A stretch of DNA of 10,839 bases. Origin: Synechococcales cyanobacterium PMM_0073. GTDB taxonomy: Bacteria; Cyanobacteriota; Cyanobacteriia; Elainellales; Elainellaceae. Shown piece by piece: positions 1 through 5,543 of this stretch. Position 1 is the stretch's first letter. Every line of letters starts with the position of its first letter. A program made the position numbers and the translations under genes. The DNA lies in NCBI GenBank assembly GCA_949127695.1, contig CASBQH010000116.1, positions 1 through 10,839 on the forward strand. Direction: 5' to 3'. The notes below the pieces were generated by a model that searched no databases, was not told the DNA's origin, and saw only the letters and a list, made by a program, of their open reading frames with translations.

Positions 1-72
1 ACTCATTTCGTGATTCAGCAACGCCCAAGCAGCTTCTCTGCCAAAATAGAAGCCTAGCCCAGCCCGCAAATC

Positions 73-561
73 ATGAACTTGTCCAGCGTTTTACAACAGC
101 GTCAGATCATTCACTCCGATCCAGAGATCATGAGCGGTCTGCCTGTTTTCATGGGAACCAGAGTGCCGTTGCAAACTTTCTTTGATTATCTAGAAAGCGA
201 AGCAGGCTTGGCCGAGTTCATCGCAGACTATCCCCGCCTCCAAGATCAGGCCATTCGCGTCCTAGAAGCAATCGCTCAAATCATGCTGGCTCAGCAGAGA
301 GTGAATCTTATTCTGCTTGACGAAAATCTTTTGAGCAAGAAGCTCAAACAGCCTTTGGTTGAGGCCGGACATATTGTAAGCAACGTCGATGACATGGGCT
401 GGCGCGGCTACAAAGACCGTCAGACTTTAGAGTTGGCCACAGCAAAGCCGTTCGCTCTATTCATTACAGCCGACAAAAATCTGCCCTTTCAGCAGAACCT
501 TAGCGCCTACAGCATTCAGGTGATTGTCCTAGATGTGAGCAGCACCCGACCCCTCGTTTGA
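73..561 (+). CDS. DUF433-DUF5615 fusion protein (toxin-antitoxin-like)
   Basis: This 162-residue protein joins two domains that are usually encoded by two neighbouring genes. Residues about 10-72 match DUF433, a small helix-turn-helix-like domain seen as a putative antitoxin; visible hallmarks are the I-x-S-D-P-E-I-x-x-G-x-P-V-x-x-G-T-R stretch at 12-30. Residues about 77-160 match DUF5615, a PIN-like putative nuclease, with LLDEN at 81-85 and TADKN at 132-136 supplying the conserved acidic residues Asp83, Glu84 and Asp134. The ATG at 73 fits the normal DUF433 N-terminus, but no Shine-Dalgarno sequence is visible. An in-frame GTG at 301 sits exactly where a free DUF5615 protein would begin. 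The next gene is convergent and also antitoxin-like. Domain calls come from recognition of motifs; toxin and antitoxin activity is inferred from the families. Confidence 0.85.
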   Translation: MNLSSVLQQRQIIHSDPEIMSGLPVFMGTRVPLQTFFDYLESEAGLAEFIADYPRLQDQAIRVLEAIAQIMLAQQRVNLILLDENLLSKKLKQPLVEAGHIVSNVDDMGWRGYKDRQTLELATAKPFALFITADKNLPFQQNLSAYSIQVIVLDVSSTRPLV

Positions 562-617
562 GAAGTAGCAGATTCATACTCCTTTTCAACAACGCCAACT
601 TTCCTAAGTCGAGAATA

Positions 618-830
618 TTAGGCAAATAACAATCGACCTTTGGGTTCTGGAATGGAGCGCCCTAGTTCCTGTGCGGTTTCAATCCATTCTCGAATGACAA
701 CTTCGGCGTTTTGCACCGCTGCCTGATAGGTTTTGCCAGCTGCTGCACAACCAGGCAGTTCGGGCACTTCGACAATGAAGGCTTGATCGACTTCACTCCA
801 GTAAATAATTGGCTCGTACTTAATCATCAT
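618..830 (-). CDS. HicB-family antitoxin (orphan)
   Basis: This 70-residue protein has the HicB / UPF0150 fold signature: an N-terminal strand (YEPIIYW), the VEVPELPGC turn at about 21-29, a small-residue AAAGKT segment and an amphipathic helix containing the A-x-x-x-x-x-x-I-x-x-W pattern (about 37-49). HicB proteins neutralise the HicA mRNA interferase and often bind their own promoter through a C-terminal DNA-binding domain; this one is short and has no such domain. GGAGG five bases before the first of two consecutive ATG codons makes the start secure to within one codon. No hicA, with its small double-stranded-RNA-binding-like fold and conserved His, is next to it. The preceding minus-strand reading frame overlaps its first 11 bases and looks broken. 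It is either an antitoxin without a toxin or a HicB-like domain of another role. Confidence 0.8.
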   Translation of the reverse strand: MMIKYEPIIYWSEVDQAFIVEVPELPGCAAAGKTYQAAVQNAEVVIREWIETAQELGRSIPEPKGRLLFA

Positions 831-1002
831 CTTGTCCTCCGAGTTGATACTTCAAAATCACGTTGCGAACTTGTTTAACTTGGTACGCTTTGGCTTTGCC
901 TTGTTCGGGCTGAAGATTCAGAATCTCTTCGATGCCTGCTTTGGTAAGATCCTTGCTCTGTCTATCAATATCAAACCTAAGATAGCGACTTCTGTTCGGT
1001 AA
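820..1002 (-). pseudogene. 5'-truncated reading frame upstream of hicB, unrecognised
   Basis: An open frame of 60 codons runs into the hicB start and overlaps it by 11 bases (its stop TAA is 822-820), the arrangement expected of a translationally coupled partner. The peptide is plausible: it contains RYLRFDIDRQSKDLTKAGIE and later VKQVRNVILKYQLGGQDDD, rich in charged residues and predicted to be helical. However, the frame is closed by a TAA at 1005-1003, and no ATG, GTG or TTG lies in frame before residue 40 (the GTG in VRNV). I therefore read it as the C-terminal remnant of a gene that lost its 5' end. I do not recognise the family; it lacks anything I can match to HicA. Alternatives are a frameshift caused by sequencing error or a rare start codon such as ATT or CTG. 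Confidence 0.4.
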
Positions 1003-1018
1003 TTAATCCGTGAGGCAA

Positions 1019-2665
1019 TCAGATCGTGCAGCTCAAGTCCCCCGCTCTCTGGCTAAAGCGCAGGTTTTCGCGGTAGTCGATCGGGCAGTCGATCACCGCA
1101 GGCACGTTTTGGCTCAGGGCTTCTTTCAGCGTTGGCACAAACTCCAGCGCCGAGGCAATCCGATAGCCTTTCAGCCCCATGCTTTCAGCCAGCTTGACAA
1201 AATCAGGATTGCTGAAATGCACAAAATTTGACTCACCAAACTGATTCTGCTGTTTCCATTCAATTAGGCCATAGCCGCCGTCATTAAAAATAATCGTCAC
1301 AAATGGCGCATTGATCCGCAGCGCCGTCTCCAGCTCCTGCGAGTTCATCATAAAGCCGCCGTCGCCCGTCACCGCCACCACCTTACGCTCTGGGTAAACC
1401 AGCTTCGCCGCCACCGCGCCCGGAATTGCGATGCCCATTGCCGCAAAGCCATTGGAAATAATGCAGGTGTTGGGCTGGTCGCAGTGGTAGTGCCGCGCCA
1501 TCCACATTTTATGCGCCCCCACATCCGAAATCACGATATCTTCAGCAGCCATCACCTGTCGCAGATCGTAGATTAGCTTTTGCGGCTTAATGGGGAAGCC
1601 GTCGTCTTTAGCATGTTCCTCATAGTCCGCCAAAATTTCCTGGCGCAGATGCAGCGCGTAGGGTTCAGACTGGCTGCTGCGGTCAGCCCGACGCAAAATT
1701 TCGCTGAGCGAATCGGAAATTTCGCCCACCACTTCGGCCAGCGGAATATAGCTGCTATCTACCTCAGCAGGCGTTTGGGCAATGTGAATAATCGGCGTGT
1801 CACCGTTCGGGTTCCAGCGCTTCGGCGAATATTCAATCAGGTCATAGCCGACGGCAATTACCAAATCGCTGTTGTCAAAGCCGCAGTTGATATAGTCTCG
1901 CTGCTGCAAGCCCACCGACCAAAGCGCCAGCGGATGCTTATAGGGAATCACGCCTTTGCCCATGAAGGTGTTAGCAACTGGGATATTTAGCTGCGTCGCA
2001 AACTCAGTCAGCGCAGCGCTGGCTCGGCCTCGAATTGCGCCGTTGCCGACTAAAATAATTGGGTTTTTGGCCTGGGAAATGGCAGTGGCAGCGCGCTCAA
2101 TGCTCTGAAACGAAGCATAGACTTTCTCACGGCTGTCAGTCGGCAAAGGGCTACCTGTCGCGGCCATTGCAGCAATGTTTTCGGGTAGGTCAATATGCAC
2201 CGCTCCCGGCTTTTCGGTCTGCGCCAGCTTAAAGGCGCGGCGGACGATTTCGGCAGTGTTGCTAGGGCGAACAATCTGCTTGCTCCAGCGCGTCACAGGC
2301 GAAAACATCGCCACCAGATCGAGATATTGATGCGATTCGATATGCATCCGATCGGTGCCCACCTGTCCAGTGATTGCCACCAGCGGCGCGCAGTCGAGGT
2401 TAGCATCGGCCACGCCCGTCATGAGGTTGGTCGCGCCGGGACCCAGCGTCGAGAGACAAACGCCCGCTTTGCCCGTCAAACGCCCGTAAACATCGGCCAT
2501 AAACGCCGCGCCCTGCTCATGCCGAGTCGTGATGAACCGAATCGACGAGTTTTTTAGAGCTTGCAGCAAGTGCAGGTTTTCTTCACCGGGCAGGCCAAAT
2601 ACATATTCAACGCCTTCATTTTCCAGGCAACGTACCAGCAGCTCAGCAGTATTCATCTCGTTCAT
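1019..2665 (-). CDS. ThDP-dependent 2-oxoglutarate decarboxylase (acetolactate synthase-like)
   Basis: This is a thiamine-diphosphate enzyme of the acetolactate-synthase-like superfamily, 548 residues from the ATG. Residue numbers count from a TTG one codon upstream. They show the catalytic ThDP glutamate in RHEQGAAFMADVYG (Glu51), the TLGPGATN loop (74-81), the central domain (about 190-330), and the cofactor-binding GDGGFM (435-440) through FNDGGYG (461-467), where Asp436 and Asn462 would bind Mg2+. It lies 14 bases downstream of a succinate-semialdehyde dehydrogenase gene. That pair is the cyanobacterial module described in Synechococcus PCC 7002, in which this family decarboxylates 2-oxoglutarate to succinic semialdehyde and so closes the TCA cycle without 2-oxoglutarate dehydrogenase. 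GGAG eight bases before the ATG supports this start; the TTG is five bases from it and is a possible alternative. The function rests on context and resemblance; an acetolactate synthase role is less likely. Confidence 0.85.
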   Translation of the reverse strand: MNEMNTAELLVRCLENEGVEYVFGLPGEENLHLLQALKNSSIRFITTRHEQGAAFMADVYGRLTGKAGVCLSTLGPGATNLMTGVADANLDCAPLVAITGQVGTDRMHIESHQYLDLVAMFSPVTRWSKQIVRPSNTAEIVRRAFKLAQTEKPGAVHIDLPENIAAMAATGSPLPTDSREKVYASFQSIERAATAISQAKNPIILVGNGAIRGRASAALTEFATQLNIPVANTFMGKGVIPYKHPLALWSVGLQQRDYINCGFDNSDLVIAVGYDLIEYSPKRWNPNGDTPIIHIAQTPAEVDSSYIPLAEVVGEISDSLSEILRRADRSSQSEPYALHLRQEILADYEEHAKDDGFPIKPQKLIYDLRQVMAAEDIVISDVGAHKMWMARHYHCDQPNTCIISNGFAAMGIAIPGAVAAKLVYPERKVVAVTGDGGFMMNSQELETALRINAPFVTIIFNDGGYGLIEWKQQNQFGESNFVHFSNPDFVKLAESMGLKGYRIASALEFVPTLKEALSQNVPAVIDCPIDYRENLRFSQRAGDLSCTI

Positions 2666-2679
2666 CAAAGTTACTCCAG

Positions 2680-4059
2680 TTATTTCACCCAGACCGTTTT
2701 CACATTCACAAATTCGCGGATACCCTCTGTGCCCAGCTCGCGTCCATAGCCAGAACGCTTGATCCCGCCAAACGGCAGACGTGGATCAGACTTGACCATG
2801 CCGTTGATAAACACCGAACCCGCCTCAATGCCCAAAATTAAGCGCTCGATTTCGTCAGGCAATTGCGTCCAGGCGCTTGCCCCTAAGCCAAAGCTGGTTT
2901 CGTTCGCCAGCATAATCGCCGCCGCCAAATCCGGGACGCGAAACAGCAGCGCTACTGGCCCAAAAAACTCCTGCTGCCTTGCCGGACTGTCGGGCGGCAA
3001 ATCGGCCAAAATCGTCGGCGGATAGAAGTTGCCCTGCCGCAGGTTTGGATCAAGCTGCGCTAAGTTGCCGCCCAGCAGCAGCTTGCCACCCGAAGCCACC
3101 GCTGCCTGCACCTGCTCGTCTAGCTCCTGCAAAATGCCTGGGGTCGCCAGTGGCCCAATGTCAGTATCGGGCAGCATCGGGTCGCCCAGCTTCAGCGCCG
3201 CAAATCGGTGCAGCAGCCGCTCGGTGAATGCTGCGGCAATTGAGTCCTGGATAATAAACCGCTTGGCCGCAATGCAGGACTGGCCGTTGCTAATCATCCG
3301 AGCCGTCACGGCGGTGGCCACGGCAGCTTCCAAATCAGCGCTCTCCAGCACCACAAACGGATCGCTGCCGCCCAGCTCCAGCACCGTTTTTTTGAGTTGG
3401 GTTCCGGCAGCGCTGGCCAAACTCGCGCCTGCGGGTTCGCTGCCCGTTAATGCCGCCCCTTTGACACGCGGATCGGTGATCACCTGCTCCACCTGCGCCG
3501 CGCCAATCAGCAGCGTTTGGAACGCCCCAGCCGGAAAGCCCGCCCGCGATAGGATGGATTCAATCGCCAGCGCCGACTGCGGTACGTTGGAAGCATGTTT
3601 GAGCAGCCCCACATTGCCCGCCATCAGCGCCGGAGCGGCGAAGCGAAACACCTGCCAGAACGGAAAGTTCCAGGGCATCACGGCCAAAATCACGCCCAGC
3701 GGCTGGTAGCAGACAAAGCTGCGGCTCGCGTCAGTCTCAATACTGTGGTTGGCCAAAGCGGCGGCGGCATGTTCGGCATAGTAGCGGCAAACCCAGGCCG
3801 ACTTTTCCACTTCGGCCATGGCGCTAGCCAGCGGCTTGCCCATTTCTAGGGTAATAATTTTGCCAAACTGCTCCTTTTCATCCAGCAAAATCTGCGCGGC
3901 AGCAGCCAGCCAGTTGGCTCGTTGCTCGAACGAACTTTGACGATATTGCTCAAAACAATGCTGGGCTGAGACAATTTTGGCGGTGAGTTCTAAGGCCGTG
4001 AGCGGTTCAAACAGCTTGACCGTTTCGCCGGTGGCCGGGTTGACGGTTGCAATCGCCAT
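2680..4059 (-). CDS. gabD: NAD(P)-dependent succinate-semialdehyde dehydrogenase
   Basis: This 459-residue aldehyde dehydrogenase oxidises succinic semialdehyde to succinate, using the product of the following decarboxylase. Visible family motifs are PWNFPFW (129-135), the cofactor-loop lysine in GLLKHASN (Lys154), the general-base glutamate in VLELGGSDPF (Glu228), the nucleophilic cysteine in NGQSCIAAKRF (Cys262), EFFGPV (364-369) and LPFGGIKRSGYGRELG (428-443). Length and motif spacing are normal. The start was set at the ATG at 4059 because AGGAG lies eight bases before it and MAIATVNPATG is the usual N-terminus. An in-frame extension up to 4167 is open but has no ribosome binding site and no resemblance. 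The gene leads a two-gene minus-strand operon. The specific substrate is inferred from family resemblance and operon partner. Confidence 0.9.
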   Translation of the reverse strand: MAIATVNPATGETVKLFEPLTALELTAKIVSAQHCFEQYRQSSFEQRANWLAAAAQILLDEKEQFGKIITLEMGKPLASAMAEVEKSAWVCRYYAEHAAAALANHSIETDASRSFVCYQPLGVILAVMPWNFPFWQVFRFAAPALMAGNVGLLKHASNVPQSALAIESILSRAGFPAGAFQTLLIGAAQVEQVITDPRVKGAALTGSEPAGASLASAAGTQLKKTVLELGGSDPFVVLESADLEAAVATAVTARMISNGQSCIAAKRFIIQDSIAAAFTERLLHRFAALKLGDPMLPDTDIGPLATPGILQELDEQVQAAVASGGKLLLGGNLAQLDPNLRQGNFYPPTILADLPPDSPARQQEFFGPVALLFRVPDLAAAIMLANETSFGLGASAWTQLPDEIERLILGIEAGSVFINGMVKSDPRLPFGGIKRSGYGRELGTEGIREFVNVKTVWVK

Positions 4060-4192
4060 GCTCAATTCTCCTGCTAAACAATCTCGATCTGGGCTAAATC
4101 TAAGGCAAATGCAGCGAAATCGCCCCTTCGCTTCTATTCTAGAATTGCTGTCTGGGGAGCTAAGCAATTTCGATACATCTAGACATAATATT

Positions 4193-4217
4193 TGGGATCA
4201 GATAATACTGGGATCAG
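4193..4217. repeat. Direct repeat TGGGATCAG x2, period 16
   Basis: TGGGATCAG occurs at 4193-4201 and again at 4209-4217, each followed by an AT-rich hexamer (ATAATA, TTGATA). The pair lies in the 182-base divergent gap between gabD and the DUF1823 gene, 24 bases before the latter's ATG. Spacing and place suit a tandem operator or promoter-linked duplication, but no known regulator consensus is recognised. Confidence 0.4.
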
Positions 4218-4241
4218 TTGATATAGCTTCAATTTCGCTGC

Positions 4242-4604
4242 ATGTTTGAATCACTGCCGCCCCTAACCGATGAAACGCTCTGGCAAATTCTGAACGAGCA
4301 GCTTGAGGATGCTGTCGTCAACCAGCTCGTCTGGTTTTACCTGGGCTATCGCCCCACCCAAACCGGCTGGGATCTGAGCGCCGTCAGCCCCGACTGGGCG
4401 CAAGACTACCCAGAGCCGCCTGATTTTATCGAGAGTCGCCCCGCCACAGTCAAGCTCACCCGCTCGATCTCCAAAGAAACCAAGCAGCTCTTGAAATCAG
4501 AATTGGGCTTTGAGGGCTACAAAATTGATGAACTCGTGCCTCGCAAAACCCGCCGCGCTACGATGGTCAACTGGCTGCTGAGCTACCGCAAAAGCCAAGC
4601 TTGA
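4242..4604 (+). CDS. DUF1823 family protein
   Basis: This 120-residue soluble protein has the pattern I know from the cyanobacterial DUF1823 family: an N-terminal LPPLTDETLWQILN segment, NQLVWFYLGYRP at about 27-38, then PEPPDFIESRPATVKLTRSI (58-77) and a basic C-terminal part ending RRATMVNWLLSYR. It has no signal peptide, membrane segment or catalytic motif that I can identify, and the family has no established function to my knowledge. The ATG at 4242 gives the usual family N-terminus; no Shine-Dalgarno sequence is present, which is common in cyanobacteria. It is divergent from gabD and is followed after 84 bases by a strong hairpin terminator, so it is probably a monocistronic unit. Confidence 0.85.
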   Translation: MFESLPPLTDETLWQILNEQLEDAVVNQLVWFYLGYRPTQTGWDLSAVSPDWAQDYPEPPDFIESRPATVKLTRSISKETKQLLKSELGFEGYKIDELVPRKTRRATMVNWLLSYRKSQA

Positions 4605-4688
4605 TTCAGACAGCCCACAAAGCGGCACAGAAGGCAAGACCCTCATTCGTAAGGTTTCGCATACTGAAGCTAGCGTTTAACTGTCTTT

Positions 4689-4719
4689 GCCCTGCAATCC
4701 CTGTAGGGCATTTATTTTT
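4689..4719 (+). terminator. Rho-independent terminator of the DUF1823 gene
   Basis: GCCCTGCA (4689-4696) pairs with TGTAGGGC (4702-4709), eight base pairs including one G-U, around the loop ATCCC. The stem is followed by ATTTATTTTT. The T-rich tract is on the + strand, so it ends transcription of the DUF1823 gene and shields the convergent gene at 4736. Confidence 0.85.
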
Positions 4720-4735
4720 GTGATGCCAAAAAGCC

Positions 4736-5089
4736 TTACTGAACCGTCAGCTTGGGCATCCAAAGCGCCCACCGCCGCTCTTTAGCCTGCCTGCGGCTGT
4801 ATAGAACGGCACATAGATTGATGGCCAAACAAACGCTGCTCAGAATAATCAAGATGAAGGTGGGAGCCATTACCACGCCAATCGCAAACCAGGTGAACAC
4901 ATGCAGCAGCAGCAGCGTTGCATAGAAACTCGCGACGCCAGCAGTTAGCTGCACCTGAGCCAGCGGGCGCTCTAGCCAGACCCAGAGCATGACCTGCGAG
5001 GTGGCCAGCAGATTCGCCGGAACCAGAGTCGCGCAGATGGCAATACAGTGGCTACAAGAGAATTCAAATAGCGAAGTTAAATCAAGCAT
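4736..5089 (-). CDS. Small integral membrane protein with CxxC, unknown function
   Basis: This 117-residue hydrophobic protein is predicted to cross the membrane about three times (roughly residues 14-36, 47-66 and 69-97), with a basic C-terminal tail (RRQAKERRWALW). Next to the first helix is a CSHC motif at 12-15 followed by another cysteine at 19. HVFTWFAIGVVMAPTFIL, bridging helices 2 and 3, looks like a conserved core. I believe similar short proteins occur in other cyanobacteria, but I cannot name a family or function. The ATG at 5089 is chosen over a TTG three codons upstream (5098); neither has a convincing ribosome binding site. It is convergent with the DUF1823 gene and divergent from gnd, so probably transcribed alone. 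Confidence 0.7.
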   Translation of the reverse strand: MLDLTSLFEFSCSHCIAICATLVPANLLATSQVMLWVWLERPLAQVQLTAGVASFYATLLLLHVFTWFAIGVVMAPTFILIILSSVCLAINLCAVLYSRRQAKERRWALWMPKLTVQ

Positions 5090-5200
5090 CAGCAGCAATC
5101 AGCATCTCGATGAGTCAGCCAGTCGGCACCCTTTCAGGATAATGGTTGAATTCCCAGTTTCACCGATTGAGTTGCTAGTCCTTCATGGAACTTCAAAAAA

Positions 5201-5228
5201 CTTTCTGCCTGCCTGTCTTTCTGCCTGC
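5201..5228. repeat. Perfect 12-base direct repeat
   Basis: CTTTCTGCCTGC is present at 5201-5212 and 5217-5228, separated by CTGT (period 16). It lies far upstream of gnd (about 315 bases). It may be a replication-slippage duplication; no role is evident. Confidence 0.5.
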
Positions 5229-5359
5229 AAATCAGCAGCTCTACCCAATTCCGTATCCTAGACCACCAGAATTCGCCAGTCATCTAGCTTTTTCTCGCCA
5301 AGGGATAAAGAAAACCTTTTATAAACCTGCCTCTCTTCAACAATTGTCTACTCTATTAG

Positions 5360-5418
5360 GTGCGAACTAAATAAGTGCGAACTAAGTGCGGATACCTGCA
5401 AACCTACTGCGAACCTAG
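5360..5418. repeat. Array of five TGCGAACYTA-like direct repeats
   Basis: GTGCGAACTAA is repeated exactly at 5360-5370 and 5375-5385. Related units begin at 5387 (TGCGGATACC), 5397 (TGCAAACCTA) and 5408 (TGCGAACCTA). The last three steps are 11, 10 and 11 bases, about one helical turn, so all units would lie on one face of the DNA. The array ends nine bases before the NtcA-like site. It may be a multi-site operator or a decaying tandem repeat. Confidence 0.55.
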
Positions 5419-5426
5419 TCAGTTGA

Positions 5427-5469
5427 GTAGGCCAGCATACAGGTCTAAACCCAAAACGCAAGGTATTCT
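5427..5469 (+). promoter_or_regulatory. Putative NtcA-activated promoter of gnd
   Basis: GTAGGCCAGCATAC at 5427-5440 fits the NtcA consensus GTAN8TAC exactly. After 23 bases comes TATTCT at 5464-5469, fitting TAN3T. Class II NtcA promoters have the site 20-24 bases before such a -10 box and need no -35. The -10 is 74 bases before the gnd ATG. NtcA is the 2-oxoglutarate-responsive nitrogen regulator of cyanobacteria. Binding is inferred from pattern only. Confidence 0.55.
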
Positions 5470-5543
5470 AGCCTGATGCAGGCAGAGTGCTATCGCGTTT
5501 GTCCGAAAGCGTTGTCCAGAGAAAGCGGAGAGAGCAGAGTCCT

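Larger units (their letters stand above)
5090..5543. other. 454-base gene-free stretch upstream of gnd
   Basis: No convincing gene is seen here; short open frames such as 5185-5370 (+) have no ribosome binding site or recognisable sequence. The stretch holds a perfect 12-base direct repeat (5201-5228), an array of TGCGAACYTA-like units (5361-5418) and an NtcA-type promoter pattern (5427-5469). It separates the divergent membrane protein gene and gnd and probably carries promoters for both. Confidence 0.6.

Noticed and set aside
1..90. Open minus-strand frame to the window edge encoding RAGLGFYFGREAAWALLNHE (a TTG at 69 could start it), and a + strand frame ending at 57
   Set aside because: Each is under 31 codons in the window, they compete with each other, and neither matches a family I know. 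One of them may be the end or start of a real neighbouring gene, but the window is too short to decide.
604..622. CCTAA/TTAGG hairpin between the two convergent genes near 600
   Set aside because: Only five AT-rich pairs with a long loop and no T tract; not supportable as a terminator.
1580..1990. 136-codon + strand frame and other frames inside 1019-2668
   Set aside because: They lie opposite the ThDP enzyme gene and have no recognisable sequence or ribosome binding site.
3029..3709. 226-codon + strand frame
   Set aside because: It is antisense to the gabD gene, whose motifs are all intact; the Ser/Ala-rich product is a shadow of GC-rich codons.
4060..4167. N-terminal extension of gabD to 4167
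   Set aside because: The extra 36 residues are unlike the family, while AGGAG before the ATG at 4059 and the MAIATVNPATG start fit well.
5185..5370. 61-codon + strand frame MELQKTF...
   Set aside because: It covers the 12-base repeat and the start of the repeat array, has no ribosome binding site and shows no recognisable protein features.
5487..5543. N-terminal extension of gnd to 5487
   Set aside because: The extra 19 residues precede the Rossmann strand that normally begins within a few residues of the start; the ATG at 5544 fits the family.
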